DNA from: Neorickettsia risticii str. Illinois
GTDB taxonomy: Bacteria; Pseudomonadota; Alphaproteobacteria; Rickettsiales; Anaplasmataceae
Assembly: GCF_000022525.1 (NCBI RefSeq)
Contig: NC_013009.1
Location: forward strand, 1 to 64,000
DNA length: 64,000 bases
Direction of reading: 5' to 3'
Both the position numbers and the translations under genes were made by a program. Positions 1-8,969 of the stretch are shown here, one piece after another (position 1 is the stretch's first letter; the number at the start of each line of letters is the position of its first letter). A model generated the notes under the pieces. It saw only the letters and a list, made by a program, of their open reading frames with translations. It did not search any database and had not been told where the DNA came from.

Positions 1-3
1 AAT

Positions 4-774
4 ATGCGATTAAATGAGAATATCGTTCATTTAAAGTTAAGTGAAGTAGATGTAAATGATTTTCAGCCTCGTAAAGTTTTCGATGAGGCATCTATTGCAG
101 AGTTGGAAGAATCTATAAAAAAAAATGGCTTGATACAGCCGATAATAGTCAGAAAATTTGGTGAAAGATACAAACTAGTTGCTGGTGAAAGACGTCTTAG
201 AGCTATGAGAAACTTGGGAGAGGAAACAATCCCATCTATAGTTAGGGAATTTACAGATAAGAGTTCCCTTGAAGTTGCCATAGTAGAGAATATACAGAGG
301 AAAGATTTAACGCCATTAGAGGAAGCAGAGGCGTACAAAAGACTCATCGACGAATTTAATTACAAACATGTAGAATTGGCAGGTATAGTTGGTAAGAGTC
401 GATCTCATGTTACAAACCATCTCAGGATACTTTCTTTGCCAGAAAGAGTAAAAGAGCTTTTAGAAGAAAATAGAATCTCGCTTGGACATGTTAAATTACT
501 AACAAATGTGAAAGATAGCGAGAAAATAGCGGAAAAGATAGCTCGCCTCTCATTAAGTGTAAGACAAGTTGAAAACCTCTTGAAGGATGCGCGCAAAAAA
601 AATAACCCTCAGGCGAATAAAAAAAGTCATGAATTGTGTATGTTGGAAAAAAAAATCTCAGAGAGGTTAGGGATGAAAGTAACAATAACCGACAGTGAAA
701 AGGAAAACGGAAATGTTAAAATTATCTTTAAAAACTTAGATGAGCTCCAGAATATTTTAGAGAGACTAAGTTAA
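4..774 (+). CDS. parB: ParB/Spo0J chromosome partitioning protein (5' end possibly outside window)
   Basis: This is a ParB-family centromere-binding protein, which loads at parS sites as a CTP-dependent clamp and works with ParA in chromosome segregation. The N-terminal ParB/Srx fold carries the nucleotide-binding box GERRLRA at about residues 61-67 and ENIQR at 95-99. A helix-turn-helix follows at about 122-145, and the C-terminal third is charged, as expected for the dimerisation domain. At 256 residues it is slightly shorter than usual, and it lacks the common N-terminal ParA-contact stretch. The frame is open to the window edge, so the real start may lie upstream. No parA is visible in the window. 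Family assignment is firm; completeness is not. Confidence 0.9.
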   Translation: MRLNENIVHLKLSEVDVNDFQPRKVFDEASIAELEESIKKNGLIQPIIVRKFGERYKLVAGERRLRAMRNLGEETIPSIVREFTDKSSLEVAIVENIQRKDLTPLEEAEAYKRLIDEFNYKHVELAGIVGKSRSHVTNHLRILSLPERVKELLEENRISLGHVKLLTNVKDSEKIAEKIARLSLSVRQVENLLKDARKKNNPQANKKSHELCMLEKKISERLGMKVTITDSEKENGNVKIIFKNLDELQNILERLS

Positions 775-839
775 TGAAACACACTTAGGATTGTGATAAC
801 ATATGAGCCATTGGAAATGTAGTCGGTCTGGATTGAGTT

Positions 840-2219
840 ATGTTCTACAATAGAGGACCTCTTTTAAAATTAAAGCACTTCTTTTTCGGGGAAAGCACGA
901 AGAGGGGAACCACATTTGGTTTATACTACTCTTCTTTTAAAAAGATATTCCAGACTGATACTGCAAAGAGGTTTTCAAAAGCTGAAGAGTTTGTCTTATC
1001 AACAGAGAGAAATTTCTATTCTAAGGATAGGGTGGTTAAGATTCCCAGTTTGGGTGACATTGATAACAAAACTGCACGCGAATCCAGTAGGGGAAAACTG
1101 GAGATTTCAATTAAGGGCAGACCATATACGCTTGAGAAGGTGAAAATTGGTGGCGGTCAGACCGTCGGAGGAAGAACATTATACGAAATAAAGGGGTTAA
1201 ATAAAGGAATCATAACAACTGCAAGGAGGGATTCAGCGGTTTACTGCCTGTGGTTAGATACAGATAACAAAGTCTCAAGTGAGAAGTATAATATTCCGGG
1301 GAATCTTAAAATGCTTTTCAATGGCCCAGTGAAAGCATTTAGTCCTGTTGTTAGGAATCCAAGAGATAAAAGTGTTAACATCCTATGTACTCTTATATCT
1401 CTTCCCGTCTATACGATAACTCTGGTCGTAAAGTACTCTGTCTATTTCGTACTGGAGTTAGTTTCCAAAGTATTAGTTAATATAGTAACACGGATCGTTT
1501 TGCCGTTATCTTTTTTTGTTTTTTCCTCTCTTTCTTTGACGCTTGGACTAGTTGGACTACCTCTAATGAGTCCGGATAAAAGAAAAGGATACTTAGGGAA
1601 CTATCGAGCTGTTCTACGTACTTCTCGCGATATGTTTCTCATGGGGACAATGAGTTACATAAAGAGTGTTCTTCTTGAGTCGGATAGCGTAGATAAAAAA
1701 CTCGAGGGTATGGTGGATTGTTCCCTCGACATGTCGGATTCTGAGAAGAGAAGTTTGGGGTTAAAAAGTGCTGTACTCAGTTCACTTAATGCAGTATCTG
1801 TTGGATTTGGTGCTTTTCTGATTGTAATAAGGGGAGTAACTAACATCTGTTGTTCTTTTATTCGGGCATTCTCAAGCTCTTTGGTTGGAGTTTTGACTCT
1901 AAACACGGATTACTTTCATGCAAGTTTGTTTCTGATAAAACAGCCCTTCTGTGAGATGCGAGATGATTTTCGTGTTTTAGTTGGTGAGGAGGTAGATCCT
2001 GTGTGTTGTACGGATCAGATAATTTCTTTTAGTAGAGATGCATTTACAGTTGCAGTTGAGGAACGTGAAAAAAGCCCTATACCTTCGAGGAGTGGTAGAA
2101 GCCTACCTGGAATTTCTACTCTTGGATTAAACCTTAGGTCTGCGGGCTTCTTAGAAGCTGATGCAGGGACACATGCTTTTGTTCCACCCAATTGCAGGAC
2201 TGTATCTAGAAACCTCTAG
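840..2219 (+). CDS. Orphan membrane protein, 459 aa
   Basis: I do not recognise this protein. It has a charged N-terminal half (about 1-180) containing a Gly-rich stretch near 104-112. Two hydrophobic blocks follow, at about 180-245 and 310-355, each long enough for one or two membrane segments. The tail is soluble, about 100 residues long, with Ser/Pro-rich and acidic patches. There is no signal peptide at the N-terminus. It lies 65 bases after parB on the same strand and converges with the histidine kinase gene. The ATG has no strong Shine-Dalgarno sequence. It is probably a lineage-specific envelope protein; no function can be assigned. Confidence 0.7.
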   Translation: MFYNRGPLLKLKHFFFGESTKRGTTFGLYYSSFKKIFQTDTAKRFSKAEEFVLSTERNFYSKDRVVKIPSLGDIDNKTARESSRGKLEISIKGRPYTLEKVKIGGGQTVGGRTLYEIKGLNKGIITTARRDSAVYCLWLDTDNKVSSEKYNIPGNLKMLFNGPVKAFSPVVRNPRDKSVNILCTLISLPVYTITLVVKYSVYFVLELVSKVLVNIVTRIVLPLSFFVFSSLSLTLGLVGLPLMSPDKRKGYLGNYRAVLRTSRDMFLMGTMSYIKSVLLESDSVDKKLEGMVDCSLDMSDSEKRSLGLKSAVLSSLNAVSVGFGAFLIVIRGVTNICCSFIRAFSSSLVGVLTLNTDYFHASLFLIKQPFCEMRDDFRVLVGEEVDPVCCTDQIISFSRDAFTVAVEEREKSPIPSRSGRSLPGISTLGLNLRSAGFLEADAGTHAFVPPNCRTVSRNL

Positions 2220-2241
2220 TAAAAACTAATCAGTTTATCTT

Positions 2242-3585
2242 TTAAGCGGCGTTGCTTTCTCTATACGGAAGCCTTATTTTAACAACAGTTCCGCTTCCTT
2301 CTTTGCTTTCAATCTCGAATGCTCCGCCCATCAGCTCTACCAGCTTTTTGCTAAGTGGTAACCCTATTCCAGCTCCGTCGTATTTTCTTGACAGCTCCGT
2401 ATTTGATTGGCCAAATACAGAGAGTGCCTTTGCTATATCTTTTTCTGGTATACCAACACCATTATCTGAAATTTCGATTTCAATCTCTGAAGGTAATCTG
2501 ATTATGGAAATTTTTATTAAGCCGTCTTCATTCGTGAATTTTATCGAGTTTGAAAGTATATTCAGGATTACTTGTTTTACCCTCTTATGATCGCTTTTGA
2601 TAAGTATCTTATTTGAAAAGAAACTCTTCACTATCTTTATCTTTTTTCTTTTAGTTGTTGTCATCCTGATACAAGTCTCAGTCAAACGTACTAAATCAAA
2701 CAATGTTGGTTTTATCTCCAAGTTGTTTAACTCTGATTTTGAAAAATCGAGGATGTCGTTAATCAAATTTAACAGGTGATTCCCTGAATAATAGATATCA
2801 TTTGCATATTCTCTATGCTCAGTACCAAGCACCTCTGCCGTGCGTATCAGATCTGAGAAACCTATTATTGCGTTTAAAGGTGTTTTTAGTTCGTGACTAA
2901 CATTCGCTAGAAATTGTGATTTTTGAGAACTTATTTCTTCTATACTTTCTTTAGCTTTTTTTAGTTTTGTGTTTATCGAAAACTGTTCGTTCAAGACCTT
3001 AGAGCTTTCCCTGATTTTCATCACGCTCCAGAGAAATAAGGATGAGCAAATGAACAACACGACAAGTGTGAAGCCTATCCATGTAATGCGGAAAGGCCTT
3101 ATAAGACTCTTTGCATCGTATGTAATTTCAATAACCGACGGTGGATTTTCTTCTGGATTCAAAGCCACTGTGACTATTATATTTCCCTGGTTGTCAGTAG
3201 AGGTGGAAGAAATATTGTTCTTTAGGTCATGATTGTACGGATGATGTACATGTTCTAGATATTTGTTGAGACTGAAAACCTTTGTTTCACCTTTATAGAA
3301 TATTTCGACTTGAATAACATCCAGTGGTTCAAAAAGTAACTTCGCCTCGCTCTCAAAGTACATGAATTGAGGCTTTTCATGCATTCTTGTAGGCTCAAAA
3401 TTGTACATTTCGAGCATAAAGGAGTATTTTTCCCATATTAGTCTATTAAAAATATTCCTAATGTTTATCGCATTCCTCTCTATGCTGCTTTCGAGAAGGT
3501 TTTTTTCTGTCTTCATATACCCAAGGAAAGAAGTCAGTAGTATTGTCACTACAATCAGGATGAACGACTTTATATAGTTAAACAT
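2242..3585 (-). CDS. Membrane sensor histidine kinase (PleC-like)
   Basis: This is a two-component sensor kinase that autophosphorylates on a histidine and passes phosphate to a response regulator. A membrane segment at about 5-23 is followed by a roughly 145-residue periplasmic sensor region and a second membrane segment at about 170-190. A short linker, likely coiled, leads to a HisKA dimerisation domain with the H-box around His231 (SHELKTPLNAIIGF). A HATPase domain follows, with an N-box near 340 and the ATP-lid motifs DNGVGI and GAGIGL. No receiver domain is attached. Anaplasmataceae keep few kinases (PleC, NtrY, CckA types); two membrane segments without PAS domains fit PleC best, which is inference. 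No partner regulator is adjacent. Confidence 0.88.
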   Translation of the reverse strand: MFNYIKSFILIVVTILLTSFLGYMKTEKNLLESSIERNAINIRNIFNRLIWEKYSFMLEMYNFEPTRMHEKPQFMYFESEAKLLFEPLDVIQVEIFYKGETKVFSLNKYLEHVHHPYNHDLKNNISSTSTDNQGNIIVTVALNPEENPPSVIEITYDAKSLIRPFRITWIGFTLVVLFICSSLFLWSVMKIRESSKVLNEQFSINTKLKKAKESIEEISSQKSQFLANVSHELKTPLNAIIGFSDLIRTAEVLGTEHREYANDIYYSGNHLLNLINDILDFSKSELNNLEIKPTLFDLVRLTETCIRMTTTKRKKIKIVKSFFSNKILIKSDHKRVKQVILNILSNSIKFTNEDGLIKISIIRLPSEIEIEISDNGVGIPEKDIAKALSVFGQSNTELSRKYDGAGIGLPLSKKLVELMGGAFEIESKEGSGTVVKIRLPYRESNAA

Positions 3586-3643
3586 TTTGAGCAGCGATCA
3601 AGTTAGCGATTAAAGTATATAACTTTTTGTTTAAATCACAGAG

Positions 3644-4891
3644 ATGTACGATTACGTAGTAGTTGGTGGAGGAATAGAATCCTTTTTGTTCTGTTTTCTG
3701 ATTTTATATAATACTGGAAAAAGCAACATAGCCTTTGTTACGAAAAGTCCACCTGACATGTCGAAATACTCTTCATTATCGAAGGTGGGGCTCAGACATG
3801 TTAGTACGTCCGAATACACAAATCTCCTTTCAAAATTTCATTTAGACGCTTTTTCTAGGAGGGTCCCTTCAGGTGGATGGAATGGAATAGATAGGGCACT
3901 GAGAACGCACGAAAAATATTGGCTAAAGAAACGGCTTCTAGAAAGGCGTTTTTTTTATCAAAATTTAGATCACAGGTTAAAAAACTTAGCATTTGAAGGT
4001 CCTCTCTTGTGGAAAAAGTTTTTATCCGGCCATCCAGAATTTTCTGCAGATATTGATTTAATCGAAGGCATCTACGCGATTTCCAATCACTGTGAAAAGG
4101 GTAAAGGTAGCACACAGCCACTAAGAATAGATGACATAGAGAGGAATTTAATTTGTGGAAGAAATGTATCTTTCGAAAGTGATGGATTTAGCTTTAACTC
4201 GCTAAAATTTTGTAAAAAAATAAGGGACTTCCTAACTAAAAATGGAATTAGTTTCTTTTATAATACTGAAATTTCAAAGATAGATTTTGCTAGCAATAAG
4301 AAGCTAAAGCATGTGATTTCGTCACGTGGCGAAATTTTCCATGGGAAAAACTACTTTATTGCCATAGGAGCTAACTTTTTTGGTTATAACGACTATTTCA
4401 ATTTACGAAAATTAACACAGCCAATTGTTGGTTCATGGTATCTCGTACATGATGTGAACTTCAAACATCCATTAAAATATAGCAACTACGTTAGTTCCAT
4501 ACTGACTTTTTGGCAAAACTACACTCCAGTTTCCTGTAATGATTTTATTAAATCTGAGAATCCCAACTTCCAAGATGGGAAAAAAGCTGTAGTTGTAGGT
4601 ACTGGTTGTATGTGGAAAGGGTCAGTTCATGGTAGGGGTCATTCAAATGTCGAGTTTATCAAAAGAAATGAGAGACTTATAAAGGATTTATTTCCGGGAA
4701 AAGAAGTAACCCTACTTGATGGAAACTGCCTGAGAAATTTTTCATATAATTCTTTGCCAATTATTAAGTACGGCAATAGTTTAGAAGGGAAGTATCTTTC
4801 CGTATCTGGCTCCGGAACATTTACAACTGCAAACGCAGTGAATTCAGCATCCAAAGCGGTCGAATTTTTTCTTGGCAACAGACAATGCTAG
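3644..4891 (+). CDS. FAD-dependent oxidoreductase (DAO-like)
   Basis: The protein opens with a dinucleotide-binding beta-alpha-beta fold (VVVGGGIES at about 5-13), as in flavin oxidoreductases. It ends with a second glycine-rich flavin contact (SVSGSGTFTTANAVNSA) typical of the D-amino-acid-oxidase-like superfamily. The 415 residues between are divergent, and the substrate cannot be read from the sequence. It is divergently arranged with the histidine kinase, 58 bases apart, and converges with the iron-binding protein gene. No signal peptide is present, so it is probably cytosolic. Base use matches its neighbours. The fold call is good; the reaction is unknown. Confidence 0.7.
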   Translation: MYDYVVVGGGIESFLFCFLILYNTGKSNIAFVTKSPPDMSKYSSLSKVGLRHVSTSEYTNLLSKFHLDAFSRRVPSGGWNGIDRALRTHEKYWLKKRLLERRFFYQNLDHRLKNLAFEGPLLWKKFLSGHPEFSADIDLIEGIYAISNHCEKGKGSTQPLRIDDIERNLICGRNVSFESDGFSFNSLKFCKKIRDFLTKNGISFFYNTEISKIDFASNKKLKHVISSRGEIFHGKNYFIAIGANFFGYNDYFNLRKLTQPIVGSWYLVHDVNFKHPLKYSNYVSSILTFWQNYTPVSCNDFIKSENPNFQDGKKAVVVGTGCMWKGSVHGRGHSNVEFIKRNERLIKDLFPGKEVTLLDGNCLRNFSYNSLPIIKYGNSLEGKYLSVSGSGTFTTANAVNSASKAVEFFLGNRQC

Positions 4892-4935
4892 GCTCTGTTC
4901 TCCCAGAGTTGCTTTATCTGCTTTTGACAAGAAAA

Positions 4936-5985
4936 CTACTTCCAGCCGTTCTGGTCAGCCATGTACACAGCCGCCGACATGTACGGAAAAATTTTTGAGA
5001 GACTTGATGAGTCAACCTTGTAGTCGCCCCAATTCTTTAGAACTTCAGGGATTTCAACAGACGCTACAACGGGATACTCATAGTTTTTACTGACATATAG
5101 CTTCTGTGCTTCCTCAGTCACCATATACTCGAGAAACTTTATTGCGTTTTCCTTGTGCTTTGCATTTTTTGCAACCCCAGCACCGCTTATATTTGCAAAG
5201 GTACCTCTATTGTCCTGATTCGGGAATATTACGCCCACTCTCTGTGCAACTTTCTTATGCGTCTCTTTGTCTGACGATAAAATCCTAGCTAGGTAGTAAC
5301 TGTTCACTACAGTCAAGTCTCCTTCTCCAGATGCCACGCCTTTAATCTGATCGGTATCACCTCCATATGGCGGTCTAGCCATATTCCTAACGATACCTTT
5401 TATCCATGCCTCAGCTTTTTCCTCACCGTTGGCAAGTATCAGAGATGCTATGAGAGATTGGTTGTATGGAGAATTAGATGATCTGAGCAAAAGCCTATCT
5501 TTCCACTTGGAATCGGCTAAATCTTCGTAATTCCTAATGTCAGAGGGATCAACTCTTTCCTTCGAATAAACTATCAATGCCATGCGTCGTGTTAGTCCAA
5601 ACCAATAGCAGTCTCTTAGATCCGGCGATAAGGCATTTTCTAATATGGCGGAAGATATACATTGGAGGAGTCCTTCAGCCTCTGCTAGAGCTAGATTTAC
5701 CACATCAGCTGCCAAAAAAACATCCGCTGATGTGTTAACTCCTTCACTCTTCATTCTTGAAATCAACTTCGTTGCATCGTCTGTGATATAGTTCACTTTT
5801 ATACCGGTACGCTCTGTGAAGGATGTAAAAAGCTCTTTCACCATTTCTTCTTTCCTTGAAGAATAAATGTTAACAACATTTTCTTGCTGGGCGGCTTTAT
5901 TTTGTGTGGGAGCAGGCTTTTCGTACAGAAAAAATAGCATGCCGATTAAGACTACTGGTACCAAGTAATACAGTTTTTTATACAC
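4936..5985 (-). CDS. fbpA: Periplasmic Fe(3+)-binding protein of an ABC transporter (FbpA/FutA type)
   Basis: This solute-binding protein delivers ferric iron to an ABC importer. It has an N-terminal hydrophobic signal or anchor (about residues 4-19). The conserved N-lobe opening (NIYSSR) follows, and the paired iron-ligand tyrosines appear in VVNSYYLAR. The C-terminal block (FLEYMVTEEAQKLY, then EYPVV) is typical of the family. I chose the GTG start at 5985 because AGAGGAGG lies 7 bases upstream and the signal peptide begins directly after it; a longer frame would run far into ruvX. The start overlaps the ruvX stop by 8 bases, suggesting translational coupling. No permease or ATPase gene is adjacent, as is common where Rickettsiales transporter genes are scattered. 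Confidence 0.88.
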   Translation of the reverse strand: MYKKLYYLVPVVLIGMLFFLYEKPAPTQNKAAQQENVVNIYSSRKEEMVKELFTSFTERTGIKVNYITDDATKLISRMKSEGVNTSADVFLAADVVNLALAEAEGLLQCISSAILENALSPDLRDCYWFGLTRRMALIVYSKERVDPSDIRNYEDLADSKWKDRLLLRSSNSPYNQSLIASLILANGEEKAEAWIKGIVRNMARPPYGGDTDQIKGVASGEGDLTVVNSYYLARILSSDKETHKKVAQRVGVIFPNQDNRGTFANISGAGVAKNAKHKENAIKFLEYMVTEEAQKLYVSKNYEYPVVASVEIPEVLKNWGDYKVDSSSLSKIFPYMSAAVYMADQNGWK

Positions 5986-6457
5986 TGTTGAGCCTCCTCT
6001 GATGGCAGAGATTGTGGTGCATGATTGTACATAGTGTTTTTTCCAAAATGCAACAAGCAGCGATTTTATCTTTCCACTTCTTTTGCCTTGATCTGGAAAG
6101 GGAACCAAGTAAGACCATCACGTCGCTAGTCGACGACGACTCATCACACATAAGAATCGGCTTTTTAGTTATCTCACTTAATTTTTGAGCAAATTTATCT
6201 ATAGAATGTAACCATCCGTTGTTCCTAATATGTGAAAATGGTGTGCCGACAATTATCCCTGAAAAATCCGAAACGACTTTCATGATATAAGAGGCATCAG
6301 CACCTCTGCCATGGGAGGCGAACTGAAAATAGTTCTGTATATACCTAAGTTCGGGATCACTGACTGCAACACCTATGGTACGTTTTCCAGGATCAATTGA
6401 TACAATCCCCCCTGTCCCAATAGCACCCAAGAATTTTTGCAGGTCGAAGGTTATCAT
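5978..6457 (-). CDS. ruvX: RuvX/YqgF family putative Holliday junction resolvase
   Basis: This RNase H-fold protein belongs to the RuvX (YqgF) family, implicated in resolving Holliday junctions and in 16S rRNA 5' processing. The catalytic Asp motif IDPGKRTIGVAVSD lies at about 21-34. A middle motif (IIVGTPF) replaces the more usual GLP form, and DESSSTSDV near 104 matches the family DERxTT-type site with changes. At 159 residues the length is normal. Its stop overlaps the GTG of the iron-binding protein gene downstream. Its start lies close to, or overlaps, the divergent portal gene, depending on which portal start is used. Confidence 0.85.
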   Translation of the reverse strand: MITFDLQKFLGAIGTGGIVSIDPGKRTIGVAVSDPELRYIQNYFQFASHGRGADASYIMKVVSDFSGIIVGTPFSHIRNNGWLHSIDKFAQKLSEITKKPILMCDESSSTSDVMVLLGSLSRSRQKKWKDKIAACCILEKTLCTIMHHNLCHQRRLNSV

Positions 6458-6532
6458 CTACTTCTTACTGGTATCCGACTAAAAACAACTCAGACCTACC
6501 GCGCAGAAAAACCCCACCACGCGGGAGCTCTG

Positions 6533-7819
6533 ATGCACGAAAACACACAAAACTGCTTCCGCAGAGGCTGTTTAGCGTGTATCTATGAGGTCCACCCGGA
6601 CGTTACAAAAGAGATGCTAACAAAAATATTTAAAAAATCAAGAAGCAAAGCTAACCTCAATAGCGGAACCCAATTGGGCGGTGAGTGTCTATACAATACG
6701 TACACAGAACTCTGGAGCGGGAGAGACTACAGCGCATTTGCCCAAAAAGCGTACATAAGAAATGTGATCGCCTCACGTGCAATCAGTATAGTAGCAGTGG
6801 CTGCTTCTTCTGTTCCTATACAACTTTTTGAATGTAGTGGGACGGAGAAGAAACGTTGCTTAGTCTCCCATCCGCTCAATGAGCTATTAAACGAGCCTAA
6901 CCCTAATATGTCAAGAGTAACATTGATAAAAAATGCTGTTACGTACAAGCTGATTAGCGGAAATTTATACTTTCTCAAGATTGGGAGCGGTTTGCCAAAA
7001 GAACTGCACCTTCTAAGACCTGATAGGGTCACAGTTATACCAGGAAGTGACTGTTTACCTTTGGGATACAGATATCGAGTTGGAAACTACGAAAGGGAAT
7101 ATTACATGAACAAAATCACGGGGGACTGTGATGTTCTACACATAAAGAATTTTCACCCGTATAACGATTGGTATGGACTATCACCAGTAGAGGCAGCAAT
7201 GTACAGCATAGATCAACATAATCAGGCTAGTCTTTGGAACCAAGCTATGCTCAAAAATGGTGCTAGGCCCAGCGGAGCGTTTATATCCAAGTCTAAGGAG
7301 CCAATGCCAAAAGAACAGTTCAGACGTTTAAGCAGACAACTTGGGGACTGTTCCGGCGCTGAAAATGCGGGAAAAGCTATTCTTATAGAGGGAGGAATAG
7401 AATGGAAAGAAATGAGCATCTCTCCAAAGGAAATGGATTTCCTTCAAAGCAAGTACAATTCCGCCAGAGAGATAGCGTTAGCGTTTGGTGTACCACCGCA
7501 ACTCCTCGGTATACCAGGAGATAATACCTATAGCAACTTAATAGAGGCTAGACTATCTCTATGGGAAGAAACAGTTCTCCCAATACTCGATGAAATAGTG
7601 CATAGCTTAAATGTTTGGCTTGCTCCAGTTTTTGGAGATAATTTGGAGTTCGCATACGAAAAAGATAGTATAGACGCATTATCCAAGAAAAGGGAAAAGC
7701 TTTGGGATTGTATAGAAAAGGCATCTTTTTTGACAATCAATGAAAAAAGGCAGGTCTTTGGTTATTCGACTATGGAGGGTGAGGACAAAATAGCAGAGCG
7801 TAATAAAAATTTTGAATAG
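6533..7819 (+). CDS. HK97-family phage / gene-transfer-agent portal protein
   Basis: Portal proteins form the dodecameric ring through which DNA enters a tailed-phage capsid. Family hallmarks visible here are the N-terminal segment with repeated residues around VIASRAISIVA, the central LHIKNFHPYNDWYGLSPVEA, and the C-terminal ALAFGVPPQLLGIPGDNTYSN followed by LWEETVLPILDEI. The frame opens at 6437. Starting at ATG 6533 (GGGAG 5 bases upstream) gives 428 residues; ATG 6614 gives 401, close to the alphaproteobacterial gene-transfer-agent portal. No capsid, protease, terminase or tail gene is adjacent, so it stands alone. The frame is intact and conserved, which argues against simple decay. The start is uncertain; the family is clear. 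Confidence 0.87.
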   Translation: MHENTQNCFRRGCLACIYEVHPDVTKEMLTKIFKKSRSKANLNSGTQLGGECLYNTYTELWSGRDYSAFAQKAYIRNVIASRAISIVAVAASSVPIQLFECSGTEKKRCLVSHPLNELLNEPNPNMSRVTLIKNAVTYKLISGNLYFLKIGSGLPKELHLLRPDRVTVIPGSDCLPLGYRYRVGNYEREYYMNKITGDCDVLHIKNFHPYNDWYGLSPVEAAMYSIDQHNQASLWNQAMLKNGARPSGAFISKSKEPMPKEQFRRLSRQLGDCSGAENAGKAILIEGGIEWKEMSISPKEMDFLQSKYNSAREIALAFGVPPQLLGIPGDNTYSNLIEARLSLWEETVLPILDEIVHSLNVWLAPVFGDNLEFAYEKDSIDALSKKREKLWDCIEKASFLTINEKRQVFGYSTMEGEDKIAERNKNFE

Positions 7820-7841
7820 AATACCTTTCAAGAACTTGGGG

Positions 7842-7876
7842 ATTTAAGGGGTATTTCACTTTGAATTACCCCAAGG
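7842..7876. terminator. Hairpin between convergent portal and small membrane protein genes
   Basis: A GGGGTA...TACCCC inverted repeat with about 13 bases of loop sits in the short gap between two convergent genes. It could act as a bidirectional transcription stop. No long T tract follows, so the call is weak. Confidence 0.3.
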
Positions 7877-7902
7877 TTAATTTGCTGCTGCTATTTTATT
7901 TG

Positions 7903-8145
7903 CTACCCTTTGCGTGGTTCCAGCATATCTCCGAGAACATAGTCGGGTTTTTTATCTCCATCCAGGTCTATCCCAAGATAAGACGGTGTTCTCAATATGT
8001 GTAAGTCAGGAAGTTTATCACCGGTAATGTCAATCCCTATCGTTATGTGCAGCACTTCGAGAAACACTACAAGCAACACAGAGATAAAAATTATCCAAAG
8101 AGATTTTTTCTTCAATAAAAGTGCTATCAAACCTGATATGTTCAT
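7903..8145 (-). CDS. Small single-pass membrane protein with two Asp-rich loops
   Basis: I do not recognise this 80-residue protein. A strong membrane segment (about residues 15-33) is followed by a C-terminal domain with two near-identical loops, DITGDKLPD and DLDGDKKPD, 20 residues apart. Each keeps the D-x-x/D-G-D-x-x-x-D spacing seen in calcium-binding loops of the dockerin and FG-GAP type. The tail would face the periplasm if the short basic N-terminal stretch stays inside. I chose ATG 8145; TTG 8157 would add four residues. It lies 64 bases downstream of pgsA on the same strand and may be co-transcribed. Calcium binding is inference from the motif alone. Confidence 0.65.
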   Translation of the reverse strand: MNISGLIALLLKKKSLWIIFISVLLVVFLEVLHITIGIDITGDKLPDLHILRTPSYLGIDLDGDKKPDYVLGDMLEPRKG

Positions 8146-8209
8146 TTCGCTATCCAAGAATCACGACCTGATTATAGGACAGCCAGCTGGGATTGGGGCA
8201 GCAGTATTT

Positions 8210-8758
8210 TTAGCTAAGGGATTTTAGTAGTTCCTCTTTGTTTTCATGAAGATATAAATATGCCGATGCCATGCTTGCTAGACCAGCTATCCAGATGAAA
8301 GATGTCGGGAGAATATCGGGGATCCATTCTTTGTTTAGGAGATAGAGAAGTATAGCAACCATCTGGGATATTGTCTTTAGTTTGCCAAATCTATTTACGG
8401 GAAATGACACACTGTCACGGGCGAGGTACTCCCTCAGTCCAGAAATGAACAGCTCTCTGCAAATGATCATGATTGCAGGAATCAGTTGGGCTCCCGTTAT
8501 GTACTGCATATGTACCAACATAACAATGGCAGTAGAGACAATCATTTTATCGGCTATCGGGTCAAGAAGTTTTCCAAGCTTTGATTGAGCCTTTAGGGTC
8601 CTAGCAAGGTACCCGTCAAAAAAGTCTGTCAGACTTGCAATTGAAAAAATTCCTACAGTTATCACCCAAGAGAATCTGGACTGAATGTAAAAACTTAAGC
8701 AAAATACTGGAATAATGGCTATCCTTAAAATGGTAAGTAAGTTAGGAAGGTCCTTCAT
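8210..8758 (-). CDS. pgsA: CDP-diacylglycerol--glycerol-3-phosphate 3-phosphatidyltransferase
   Basis: PgsA makes phosphatidylglycerophosphate, the committed step to phosphatidylglycerol, in the inner membrane. The CDP-alcohol phosphotransferase signature is complete: Asp48-Gly-x2-Ala-Arg53-x8-Gly62-x3-Asp66-x3-Asp70. Several hydrophobic segments follow, at about 75-95, 105-120 and 145-165. The length of 182 residues is normal. The ATG at 8758 begins MKDLPNLLTILRI, a typical PgsA N-terminus. It precedes the small Asp-loop membrane protein gene on the same strand. Confidence 0.95.
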   Translation of the reverse strand: MKDLPNLLTILRIAIIPVFCLSFYIQSRFSWVITVGIFSIASLTDFFDGYLARTLKAQSKLGKLLDPIADKMIVSTAIVMLVHMQYITGAQLIPAIMIICRELFISGLREYLARDSVSFPVNRFGKLKTISQMVAILLYLLNKEWIPDILPTSFIWIAGLASMASAYLYLHENKEELLKSLS

Positions 8759-8969
8759 AGGGAAAATGACAATAAAGAGTAGTCCAAAGGTTCCTTAACA
8801 GCCACAAACCCTACCACCTAATTGCTAATCTTGAAAGTTTTTTATGAGACCTTGGCGGCAAATTCTATCAATTTCTCAGGGACACCCATACTCATCGCAA
8901 GCTTGCTGTATCATATTGCAATGAATATGCCACACGTGCTAGAAGTACCGTGTTCGCGTGCAAAAATAA

